Shown in pieces: positions 33,513 to 44,845 of a stretch of DNA of 64,000 bases. The DNA is from Pyrenula massariospora (Eukaryota; Ascomycota; Eurotiomycetes; Pyrenulales; Pyrenulaceae): positions 372,001-436,000 of the forward strand of contig JAGFMI010000010.1 of the NCBI GenBank assembly GCA_021030905.1. Reading direction: 5' to 3'. The translations under genes and the position numbers were made by a program. The notes beneath the pieces were generated by a model. The model was not told the origin of the DNA. It made no database searches and worked only from the letters and a program-made list of their open reading frames with translations. Positions within the stretch are counted from its first letter, which is position 1. Every line of letters starts with the position of its first letter.

Positions 33513-35063
33513 TTCGTAAGGAGCTCCGCTGCAAGGAGTGTCTCCGGAGTCAAAAGCTTATCGACAGTCGCTGGCCCAGGATACCTTTCTCGTCGTGTAG
33601 ACCAAGCCTGTCGTATCGACTCGGGCACAAAAAGTGGCAGTGTGGCACAGTCCCCCACCCGGTGATCACACTGCTAAAAAGGTACCATGAACGAGGACTC
33701 GATGGCGACACATGCGACACCGATTTAATCGCGGGCGGAGGATCAAGATTCGGCAGAGAGGGAGGCTCCAGAGCGAATTGGAGGGTTCGAGAGGTCGGGA
33801 AGGGTGGTTGATGGGAGGTTGGCCTGGCTCCCGCTGCTAGCGCAGGAACAGGGCGAGGCGCGAGCGATAAAGGAGGAGAAGGTTCGGAGTCGCAGCTAGA
33901 AGTCGACCGCGCCTTTGACGACGGCGACCGTTCCGATGATGATGTTGATGATGGGTGAGGTTGAGATGAAGGCGGGAAAAAAGTTTCGAGGTAGCATTGG
34001 CCCAAATGGCTAGCAGAGGTGGTGTGGACAAGGTGGAGGGCCATTTCTGGGCGGGCGGCTGGTTTCAAGAGTCTCCTTTTGGCGGCTCTGGCCAATGGTC
34101 ACCCGCGGGCACTTGCAGCCTCCTCAACTAGCATCATCGCTGCACCTAAATAAAGGCGAGAGGCTGCACTACACATTTTCCATCTATCGTCACGCCTCAT
34201 CCGGTCTGGATAAATTGCCTACACGGTCACAAGGCCATATCTCGCCCTGGGTTGTTATATTCGCAACGGCCGATTCTATTGCTGCTGTCAAAGACGACCG
34301 TGATGAGGCAGCTTATTGATTGCTGACTACAGACGTTTCTCAGCCTAAAAGGTCAAGAGGACGTATAGGAGAAGAGTACATATTAATTCCATGTACGTCA
34401 GGCCCTATCATAGCTGGTCCCGGTCGGAGGTGCTCTGCGTATCTTATCGTCTGAAAAGTGCAACACCATCACTTCGGCAGAGGCAACGAGGGTCTGGATC
34501 TCCCGGCAACGGCAGGACCCGAGAAACCGGGCCACTTCAGCAGATATCACGAGGCAGTTTGGAGTATTCGCACAGGGTCGGGTTACCTGATCAAGGCTCA
34601 TAGATACGATTTAGCCTTATTGATCAGGCCAATTGAAAACATCATCCTTCGACGGTTGTCTCCCGCAGTGCAAAGACCATTTGGGTGATTCCCTAGCCCC
34701 ATGCATCTCCGCCTTTCCATCCATCACTGTGGGTCGAGGTGTGGAGTCAGTCTTGCCAAGTCATGAAACTCTTCAGCCCAAACCTCGCCAACAGAGATAT
34801 CTTCCGAAGCTGACCTAGGAGCGATGACTGCGCCAGCCTCTGCTTCCCTTATATCTTGCTTCTCCCACGACAAGTTTGGCATCCCTCGCCATTCTCGGCC
34901 CTAGATTGAACATCGGCTCCTTCACACTTGGCTTTTGTTCTTCAGACTCTTACCATATTTCATAGCGTAACAATGACACTTATAGGTCTATCTTGTGGTC
35001 ATGGCCTAACGCCGTGCCCAAGATATGCAGTCGCTCCCAACCGACACAAGAAAGACGGAAAGG
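33513..35063. other. Intergenic region
   Basis: The 5' region of the tea1-like gene and the 3' flank of SEC21. A 181-codon minus-strand frame at 33550-34095 is Ser/Pro-rich and lies in the presumed 5' leader; I do not call it. Other frames overlap on both strands. Confidence 0.45.
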
Positions 35064-37977
35064 TCAAGACACGCTCGCGACCACGGCGGTAGCAAGACCT
35101 TCTTCCTCCGCCCGTACAGAGACTTTGACGGTAACACCACTCTTCGCAGAGTATGCCATCTTCACCAGCGCGGCTACTCGGCCGCCGAGGACAGTCTTTC
35201 CATACAATTTGAGTGTATGTGTGCTGTTTTGCAGCACGACGTCAGTGCCTTCAAGAGGCTGCAATGAGAGCGCAGCAGCAAGTTGCTCGGTAGCATCTAC
35301 ACCTTCAAGTCAGCATCGGGCAAGGGCACAAAGCCACCGATAGGATATGTACCTGATAATGCCTTAACGTTTGACAGTTGCAATGTCTCACCTGCCTCCT
35401 CGCCATTCGCACCTGTCTGCTCCCAAACATGATCAAAACTACCCGCAAAAGCCGGCATGACATAGTCGCTGCCCGTTAAATCAAGATCCTCCGCTTGATA
35501 TTCATCTTCATATCCACTATCATCTGGTTCGCCGGTGGCTGGGTCGATCTCCTTGCTCGTGAATTTCAGAATGTTGGTGAAGGACGTGATCGGAAAACTG
35601 GATTCTCCTCCAAGCTTCTTAAACGCAACATACACAACCCCGGGCTCATTGGTTGCAAGACTCGGCGCTGGGATCATGAAGTCTTCTTCCAATACTTCCT
35701 CCTCCTCAGAGGGCGTCGCTACGACAGTGACATCTTCAAGCACGGTGTCGGGAAGCGTGTTTTTGATATCGTACTGTAGAACAATGTTTTCCTTGAAAAT
35801 GTGCTTGACAACTGACACGACGTATTCAGTCTCTGTCTCTGTAAGTTCTACAGGCGCACTCGACTTGAGCAAAGTGCCATAAGCCTTGAGCTCGGGGATT
35901 TGCATAAGCGACTGTGCGTATTTCTGGGTTGCGGCAACAGCCGAGCTAGCGCTATCGGCGGCTCCATTGACTTTCGGTTTTGTAGGTCCGGACGGAGCCT
36001 TGAGCGTTGGGGTGGCAGTAGTGAGCTTTTTGGTGCGCTCTTCTGCCAGTGCCTGTTCGTGAGATACAACGGGAATTGTAGACAGGTCAAAGGCGTTGCT
36101 GAATGTGGATTTATCGTCCGCTGTCACGTACATCACTAATTGATGTTCAAATGTGGACAAAGAATACATGGAGTCGTTCTTGATAAATCTTTCTGCCATT
36201 TCCTCTTCTTCGCTCATCAAGCGGAGGTTAAGCGCAGCACGATCTCGAACTTCGTCGTCCGTGTCGTCCAAACATCGCGTCAGGAGAACTGTAACACTGC
36301 GTTTGACGTCGGGTATTTTCTGGCCAACGCCAAATTTCGCCAGCGCAGTCACGGCTGCTGCGCGTACAAGCGCGTTTTCCAAGACAACTCGATTGTAAAT
36401 GTATCGAATATATTTTGTGGGGTTCGGTGTCTTAGGTCCTTCAACTCCAATGAGATGAAGGATCCGCACAGCGAGTTTGGTGAATTCGCAGTCTTCAATG
36501 AACTCGCAGAGATGCGCGAGGGTCTCTTCTTTGCTTCCAGGGACGAATTTAATAAGGTCGAACATGCTCTCAACAACTGCCCGCTTGAATTCGTATCCGC
36601 CTTCGTCTCTGAGGATGCCGCTCAAGAAAGCCAGCATTCCAGCCTGTTTGCTAGGAAATTTCAAGCACAGCGTCCTGATAGCCTCCACAATCGTGATCTT
36701 GAATTCGTCGGTGATATCCGCCATGAAACTAGATATCTGCTTCATCAGGCGATCAACACTAGCTTCATTCCCAGTTTTCAACAGAGTCGTGATGGCGAAG
36801 GTCGCAATGGAGCGGTTGCTGTTAGAGATGAGATCCTCAATGTCTCGATTGCATGGATGAACTACTTGGGGTTTGAAGGAAGCAAAATTGTGAAGGATGC
36901 GGATAGCAGCGAATTTTGTAATGGCCCTAGGCGATGTAAGGAAGAGCTGTAAGACATGAACCGCCTGAGAAGCTTCAGAGTCGGTCACGTCTCTCATGTC
37001 ACATATTGCTTTGGCAGCTTCGAAATTGACCATTTCGCTCTTGTGGCGGAGCCAGCCATCCAGCATCTGCATCATCGGTTTTCGTAAGCTCGGGTCCTCT
37101 TCAGCTAGCTTAGCAGCAAGTCGAACAAGCATCATTAGAGCAGCTGGACTCTTGACGGCTCCTGCTGCACCATATTGCTGCACCATTTTGACCAATGCCA
37201 TTCGGTCATGGGATCGCATCTGATACAATAACCCAATTGCATGATATTGTGTCATGAAATTCGTGTTTGCCGCGGTCAAAGCATGTTGGCTTGAGGATGT
37301 GAAGTTGAGGAATCCGCCTGACTGCTTAGCTGATGAGGCCGCCTCTTGAGTTTCGCTCTGCCATCTACGGACGACATCCCGCGCAATCGGTAAAAGGTGG
37401 TACGAGGAAACTAGGGCTGCTGAGGAGACCGAAGGGGTCTTGTCGACTATCGCGGTTTTGATGAGCCTTTCAATGCCTTGGACGGTGGAAGCCTTAAGTT
37501 GTCAGTCGCTGGAACCAAAAGAAGCTGCGGCATCCTACGTCTATTATCCTGCACAATGCTCGAATGGCATTGGCGCGGTAAATAACATCGCTACCCACTG
37601 ACATGTCCTTCATTATGATACTAGTTGACATGATCACATCCTCGGCCGTCTGAGCAAGCTCTTTCAATATTAGGTAGACCATTTGCCGTAACGAGGGGTC
37701 CTTGTTCTGGAAAAGCTTTGAAATGCCAAAGAATAGCGTCGTCGCCTCGTTGGTTGGAAACTTCTCTCCTGTGAACAGGAGGACGCCGATCTTAGTAAGT
37801 AGTGTCCGACATCGTCGTGGCGAGATTGGTGAGGAGTTGAATAATCGTGCTAATACCCATTAAAACACAGTTCTTCTGCCCTCGTGGTACTCGATCCTCA
37901 CCGTCTTGAAAAACCGACGTACGGTCCAGCCTGAAGCCGGGCTGGTCGGCGTCTTCATCCTTTTTCGCATAGCTCAT
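35064..37977 (-). CDS. SEC21: Coatomer gamma subunit (SEC21, COPI), 919 aa
   Basis: COPI coat F-subcomplex protein for Golgi-to-ER retrograde traffic. Four exons (37977-37902, 37849-37539, 37492-35353, 35296-35064) close to 920 codons. The N-terminus MSYAKKDEDAD and the block FPTNEATTLFFGISKLFQ are hallmarks. The trunk is an alpha-solenoid of HEAT-like repeats to about 560, then an Ala/Pro linker and the gamma-appendage domain (about 620-919). The last exon is confirmed because it restores NVKALSDATEQLAAALSLQPLEG; reading through the intron would truncate the protein by some 75 residues. Length equals the usual fungal gamma-COP. Divergent from PLP2 across a 559-bp promoter. Confidence 0.95.
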
Positions 37978-38536
37978 TTTGAAAGGTACAAATGCTTATT
38001 AGGCCGTGCAATGCTCGGGAAATAGCTATCAGCTTGCCCGCCCAAGGGATTGATGAAGGTGGGAGGTCAGGGCGGTCAGGATTCTTGACGAATCATTGCC
38101 TGAAGCTTTGTGAATTGTGATTGAAATCTTGAAGCCCAAGGGAATATGCCCCGTGGTATCGCCTACAAGAGCACTGTAATTGTCGCAAAAATGATTCGGC
38201 GAACAGCTCTAAGAGCAGATCCAAAGGCACAGTTTGCAATTGTTCTCCCAGAACGGACTTAGTGAGGTGGCCTGTAAAGTCGCTGTGTGCGCAAGCCACA
38301 GCTTCTACCCCGGAGTTCCCCTTCCCAAGCCCGTTGTGGCTGATCAAACAGTGCAAACTTTCCGTCAGCTCTAACATCCTAGGCTACAGAAAATTGCACA
38401 AGCACGCTTTGGCAACGTAGCACTCTACAATCGATGAGCCAGGCAGCAATTCATGCAAATGACCTATAGGTAGGGAGAAACTACTTGTCAATTCAGTCTC
38501 TTCCAGACCTCATTTAGAGACCAAAACTGATACAAC
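37978..38536. promoter_or_regulatory. Shared promoter of SEC21 and PLP2
   Basis: 559 bp between two divergent start codons. It must carry both promoters. A small minus-strand frame inside has no domain. No specific sites could be assigned. Confidence 0.5.
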
Positions 38537-39473
38537 ATGGACATGCCTGTAAATGTTCCGGTTGATGATCCCAATGCTGATACTGAATGGAACGATATCC
38601 TTCGAAGCAAAGGAATCATCCCTGAGAAGCCACCTTCGCCGACACCTATCATAGAGGAAGCTCTTGTTGAAGCACAGAAGCGAGCACATGAGAATCGACT
38701 AGAAGACAAGGAGCTCGATGAGCTCAACGAACTTGAAGATGAAGAGGACGAAGCCTTCCTCCAGAAATACCGGTAGGGACCACGTAGCCTATCAATCCAT
38801 CGACAATCATATCCTACACATTCGATCGATGAGCAACCTTCAAGGCTAATCGATCACAGCCAACAACGCCTCGCCGAGCTTTCCAACCTTCAGAAAACAA
38901 GCATCCATAATTACGTCTACCATCTCCAGAAACCAGAATATGCCAGAGATGTGACCGAGGCGTCGTCGAAATGTTTTGTTTGCGTCCTTCTCACCTCATC
39001 GCTCGGTACAAATATAGAGTCTAGCTTGCTGACTGAGATCTGGCGAGAACTTGCGAACAAATATGGCGATATCAAGTTCTGTGAAATGAGGGCCGATCTT
39101 TGTATTGAAGGCTACCCGGAACGAAATACACCCACTGTGCTTGTATATCACAATGGAGACATTGTCAAGCAACTCGTCACTCTTCGACAGATGAAGGGAG
39201 CAGAAACGAAACTTGAAGGTTAGTTTGGAGTCTAATCAAGACGAATTCGCCTTAAATTTGGTCATGTTTCCGAACTGATCGAGTTCTGATGGAACAAAGC
39301 TTCTCGATTCCTGCTAATTTAAGATTATTTTAGATCTTGAGAGAATGCTCATTAATGTCAAAGCAATAGAAGACAATGACATCCGTCTGAGGAGGAAAAG
39401 TCAGTCTTCTCCAATTGGAAGAGAGACACAATCTCGAACCGAAGATGCAGACGATGGTGATGATTGGGATTGA
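38537..39473 (+). CDS. PLP2: Phosducin-like protein (PLP2 type), 244 aa
   Basis: Thioredoxin-fold cochaperone of the cytosolic chaperonin CCT, needed for actin and tubulin folding in yeast. Exons 38537-38772, 38860-39218 and 39334-39473 close to 245 codons. The N-terminal helix has TEWNDILRSKGIIPEKP, the diagnostic PLP2/PhLP2 start, followed by an acidic ELDELNELEDEED stretch. The first splice joins KYR to QQRLAELSNL. The thioredoxin-like core has KPEYARDVTEAS, RADLCIEGYPERNTPTVLVY and KQLVTLRQMKG. The acidic end DDGDDWD is typical. The redox CxxC of true thioredoxins is absent, as in the family. Confidence 0.93.
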
Positions 39474-42400
39474 TCTCAAATAATCGGCTATGCTCTAGTC
39501 TGATCTTAGTCCGACCCTATAAGGCTGCTTACGTTGGTGTGGCGACTCGGTCTCGTGTTGAAACGAGCAAGCTGCATCGTAGGTCAACCAAGATGCTGAC
39601 GATACCACTCTGGCCTGCGGGATCCCCCGCCAATCTGCATGTCTCACACTTGTCCACACAGAAAAGTGGCAATGACTGGCACTTTCAGCAAGCCAACGAC
39701 AAGACGCAGACAAGGAATCTGATCCCTACAGCTTCACGTCGCTTCTACAGATATGCGGCCCATCGACAAGGGTAGATCCAACCGTTATTCGTCAATGAAG
39801 GTGTCCAAAGGCCAGGCCTCGATTTAGGCACCAATTCGAGGAGTGTCGATTGCCTGGTCGCCGCGCCCTCACTCACTCGATATACCATGCAAGCGGAACT
39901 ATCCACGGATCTAACCCTTATGCGTGCAGAGCTGTGTGCAAAGCTCCAGTATTTTTCAGCTCTCTTGGGGGTGACCATTCGTCCCGATAGCGACTTGATT
40001 GCCATTCAAGACGGTCTTATGTACGCCACGATGTCTATAGCCTAGACTTGTCCATTTTTGCGACCTTCGAAATCGCTACCACGTTGTCCGAACGCTGAAT
40101 CGTTGGATGGCTGCCTACAAACTAGCAAGTGAACATAGGAGTGTCCCCATGGCAGAAGATAGCTGTTCTATGTCAGTTCATCCCTCGATTTAATTGCTTA
40201 AACTACCGCGAACATGAATAAGTGGTGTATTGCAAATCGCAGATATCGAACATGTCTCTAGCCTCTCTATCTGTAAACTCAAATTAATTTCCCGGACCCA
40301 AATTGTCCCTTTGTTCAATACACATGCGGAAGGTCGCCGCGAGCAGCACGCCCACTTTTCGTATCCCAATCCAGCAATACCACCGTTTCTACGAATCAAT
40401 TGCGGTTGCCACCGCCAGCCCTTTCAGCCTCGCTGAATTTACCAGATAGCCTGAACTTCATGTCAAAATTTCTTGACGATCTGAATCATCTGGTATTCGC
40501 TCAGAGAGGGCGCGTGGCCGCGTGGCCGCTCGGCACTCTAGTCAAATTATGTCACATCTACTTCCAACGACCCGGACGGCTCAACGAAACCTTCGTCGCC
40601 CGTCTAGAGCTCTACGTTTAAATTGCTCATGCCGAGCAACCGTCAACACGGGATCTGTCTACATTAAAACCTTCAACAACTTCCAAATTAGTTACCAAGA
40701 ACATCCCCGAACGCCACTTTTCTTCCTTCATCGCTGTCTCTCTTCCGCACGTGCGGCGTCACCTCCTCAAGCCCCCTTGCGCCCACCTCGTGGGTTCCCA
40801 CCCTCAATCGTCTCTCGGCGCTCCCGTTTCCCCCCTCCACCACGTGCTGCTACGGGATCGCCATCCCTCCAGAACGACACCACCACCATCTCTGTGCTTT
40901 GCGATGCGCGCCCTCCACCGCTCAGGGCAATGGGATGATATGTACAAATCCAGCCATGTAGTGTATGGGATGTACGTACGCATGTGCCCCAGTGGGAAAC
41001 AAGCAAGCCAGCAAACGAGCCGTACACTGCCGCGCCACCTCATCTACTCCCTTACCCTAGGTACGTACACAACACCCAATTGCGTACCCAAACCCGCCCA
41101 AAAACCCCCGGGCCATGGCGATGGAAGGACGCACGCACGATACTTTAGCCGATTTACTACAGTGGGCTCGAATCGAATGCGGTGCCACCCTTAACTAGCG
41201 TCAAGCCTTAGCGCCCGTTCCGTCCGGTCGGTCGGGCAGGGCATGGGCTCCAGTTTACTATTAGTTACCTTAGATAAGCCCGTCCGCCGGCCATACAGCG
41301 CGATGAGTAATGTGCGGTGAAGCGACGCGATGGATTCGCAAGGTGTGCCCCTTTTGCCGGATCGGGTATGTAGATGGGGTGGGATGGTTGGGTGGGGTGC
41401 GGCCGGAGATGGGATGACGAGGGGGGGAGATAGGTGGGTACATGGCTATAGGTGGTTGTTTTTTTCTTTCGGGGATGGTTTATGTCGTGGTGTATTCTGT
41501 AGTTGTACGAGGCCACTGCATGGCACGCACGGGGATTCAAAGGGGGCTACGGTGGGCTTTTTGATCCTGCGTGCAGGTGCGGTGGGTTAGGTATAGGTGA
41601 CTAACCTACCTAGGTTTTAATTTGGGGATGCGCATTGCGTCGTTTGTGAACGAGACGGCCGAGAGAGGCCACGCGGTGGGCGGTGGGATGGGGAGGGAAG
41701 GCAAGGCAAGGCAAGGCAAGGCCACTTGGATCCTCCGTGCAGGTTTGGTTAATTTGGGGTTGGGATTGCGTCGTTTGAAGCTGCTAATGAACGAGCGCCG
41801 AGGCTTGGTTGTGGCCATAGGGCCATACTATTGATCCTGCCTTAGGTACTCTGCTGCCTACGTGAAGTCTTGGCCCACGGATGTATGTAAGTAAGCTGCC
41901 ACAGCTGCCAAAGGGCATTCTTCACCCCCATCGCAGTTGTAGGAAAATGGGATCGCTACTACGTAAGTCGCAATATGACGCACACGCGCAGCAAAAGCAG
42001 CCTACCTCCCCATCGCGCGAATTACATCCCTCCCCCCAAACCCTCGCCGTGCCTCGCATACAGGTCCTCTTTCGACCACCCCATTTCCGCCCCCCCCCCC
42101 CAGGCAGGGCTCGGGCGCTTACTTTCTCTTCTCTTCTCAAAACCTGCCTTCTGGGGAGCCCGCCCGCACCGATTCGGCAGGTGCGGTGTCCCATCATAGA
42201 GGCAAACCCTCACTCACTCCTCAGGCCAAGCCTTGCCTTGCCCCGTAAAAGGCCCGTGTAGAAAATCCCCCCATTGCTCAACGACGACCCCATGCACGTT
42301 TCGTTTCGCCTTTGAGTGCGGTAGCACAGCGCCCTCGTTCCGCTCTGTCGCGCATTGGCTTGCCCATTTTTTCGGCCCCAGCTGGGTCGCACAGCAGGCA

Positions 42401-43803
42401 TTGTCTTGAAACAAACGCACTGTGGGATGGGCCGGAAGGGGAAGGCGCGTAGGATGCTGGTCAGGTGACCTGTTGAGGGTATCACAGAGGGTTCGTATAG
42501 GGTGTGGGCTGAATTAGGCAGGTGCTTAAGGGGGAGCTCTCGAGTTCCGCTGGGGGGCTGAATTGGGGAAGGGGGGGGTTTGTTTTTGGTAGTGGGAGAA
42601 GAGGCAAGGTGTGTAGGACAGGACAGCCCTTTTTTTCTATGGGGGGGATTTTCTCGGGTAGCACATACCTAGGTAAGGTAGGTATCTAAGGCTTCGGGAT
42701 GGTTGACGACCAGGAAAGGAAGGTGCGTAGTGAAGCTGAGGTCAGCGAAGTAGGTATGAATTGTTTAAGGAATCAAGAACTCGAGTTGGAAAGGGTTTAC
42801 GGAACAGGCAGGTGCGTAAGTGCTCGGGGACTTGTTTCTACCTACATGACCTACCATCCGAGAGTGGATATATCTTGCCCCCTGATATTTTTGGAAAGCC
42901 GAGAGTCTAAATCGACCGCAGGCGCACTCAGCCTGCGTTACGAGGTTTTGAGGAGCAAAGCGACCAAAGGGGGAGATGATGAGCGGGTTAATGGAGCTGG
43001 ATGCCTGCGGCTGGCTGTTCACGTTTCAGCACCTGTCCATCACGAGGAAACTAGGCGAGAGATTGAGAGTGGAAGTGATAGTAAAGGTTCTTTCTAAATC
43101 GTCAATGTCTCGCTTCATCCTTCCATATCCTAACGATCCTCCGTGACTGCATATCAAGGCATACCAATAGGATCTGCCTGATGTCCTTTGCCACGGCAAG
43201 AGCTCCCTGCTCCCTGCTCCCTCCTCTCCTTTTCCCGGCACTACCACGTGGATGATTGCCCCGTTCGTGCAGATCAAACCTCTTGATATCCCGGATGGCC
43301 ATTTTCTGACCTCGTGAAAATAGAGTTTGCTCTAACGGCTCCCAACCCTGGGGGGCAGATAGATTGTCAGACGTTGAACAATAGAGGAGACCCCGAACCG
43401 GAGAGTTGGCGGTGTCGTCTGTGTCCCGCTCTTGGAACGAGTCGGCGCTGCGTTGCCCGATCTGGTGCTCTCTGGCCTTGTCTTGTTTTGAAAGATTAGA
43501 TCAGCTGCTGTAGCGCCGTAGCAATGTAGTTCACCAACATTACGCCACACTGTTGAAAACTTCCGAGCTAATACCGCTGAATAAGAGTCGAAATTCAACC
43601 GTCCGCTGAACAGCTTGCAGATCTTCCCTCCTCTTGCTTTCACCATACATCAACCTCTTTCAATCCTTTGATAACCTCCTTCCTCTTCGAGATAATGGCC
43701 CGTCCAAGGGCCAACGACAACGATGTTAACGGCCTAAAAGCCATCGTTGCTCAATGTCGAGAACAAGTCCAAGTTGAGTAATCCTCCGCCCTTACCATCT
43801 CCG
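39474..43803. other. 4.3 kb gene-poor region between convergent genes
   Basis: It lies between the 3' ends of PLP2 and the bZIP gene, where little promoter is needed, yet no convincing coding gene is seen. It contains several CCTAGGTA-type boxes (near 41062, 41608, 42667), a GCAAG microsatellite, G/C homopolymer runs and many short overlapping frames. An unannotated noncoding transcript or a decayed gene is possible. Confidence 0.5.
41700..41723. repeat. (GCAAG)n microsatellite
   Basis: About four to five tandem copies of GGCAA/GCAAG in the gene-poor region. Confidence 0.85.
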
Positions 43804-44845
43804 TCAGATCAATTCATCACTGCCCCCTGCCACGCTCTCTTCAATTACACGTCGTACATCTCCTTCTTCAAAGACTGGCCCTTGTCCATCACACTTCGCG
43901 TAGTTCTTCAACCTCTCACAGACATCCCCAACATCCACTAAGCCAAGTTTGTACTTTTCGTGGGCTTGGATCATATCCCATGTAGGTCCAGCAGCCAACA
44001 GTCTCTCTCCTGTCTTCTCGGATACAACAACGCGGTGGTTCGGGGACCTTCTCGCGTGGGTCACTTTGCCGCTTGCGGGATCCAAGACCGGAGTGTAAAG
44101 GTCGGTGGGCGTGTACTTTTGGGGCCCAGTCGTGGTGGGAGGGGACGGGGAGTGATGACGAGGGAGAACAGAGCTCGAGGGATTTGATCCAGAAGTTGCG
44201 CGCAGGATCTCGTTCTCAGTAGATATTTTGGCGAGTTCTCGCTTGAGACGCTCGTTTTCGGCGGCAAAGTTGGACGACGTTTGTTCGAGGGTAGTTAGCT
44301 TCTGTTCGAGGTCTTTGACGTGGCGCTCTTTACGCTCACGGAAGGCGCGCTGGCTATATAGAAAGTGATGTGTCAGGCGAGAGGGACAGGAATGGAGTCG
44401 TTAGAGTTTTGCAGCTACTTACGCAGCTCGATTTTGTGCTTTTCGTCTGCTCTGAGCGGGAGTCATATTGTCCTTTTCCTCACTGCTACTTCGACCTCGC
44501 GGAATCTCTTCCCCGGCACCCTCTCCTACATACTGATGAACGCCATTTGTATTTCCGTCGTCAATTGACGCCCTCGACGGTCTGTGTGTTGACCCAGAAG
44601 GAGAACTCGAGTTGGTCGTAATAAAGGTCGTCGGTGGGTAATGGTACGGTGCGTCGTAGTTTGGATAGGCATTATCATACTGCGGAAATTGGTAAGCGAA
44701 GGAGATGTCACAAGGCTGAGTTTCGGCTTACTGGCGAAATGTTGCCATACTCGTCGGCTCGGGGAGTGTGGCTGTTTGTTGGTGTCGGGGGCATCTGGAA
44801 CATCTGATATGAAGGCGGTGCGGTTGTAAAGTAGGAATAATCCAT
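43804..44845 (-). CDS. Yap/Pap1-type bZIP transcription factor, 306 aa
   Basis: Nuclear DNA-binding regulator. Exons 44845-44732, 44679-44423 and 44353-43804 close to 307 codons. The basic region (about 111-135) contains KAQNRAAQRAFRERKE with the NxxAAQxxFR signature of AP-1-like Yap/Pap1 factors, which bind TTACTAA-type sites. The leucine zipper follows to about 176 (LEQKL, LEQT, NERLKRELAKI). An intron splits the basic region between RAA and Q, a position often kept in fungal bZIP genes. There is no Cys-rich redox domain as in Yap1 (no CSE motif); the C-terminus has a PTWDMIQAHEKYKLG segment and an acidic end. It resembles the small Fcr3/Yap-like class rather than the oxidative-stress Yap1. 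Confidence 0.9.

Noticed and set aside
33550-34095. 181-codon minus-strand frame upstream of the tea1-like gene
   Set aside because: It is Ser/Pro-rich low-complexity, overlaps the true first exon region in another frame, and has no domain; the start at 33512 fits the family.
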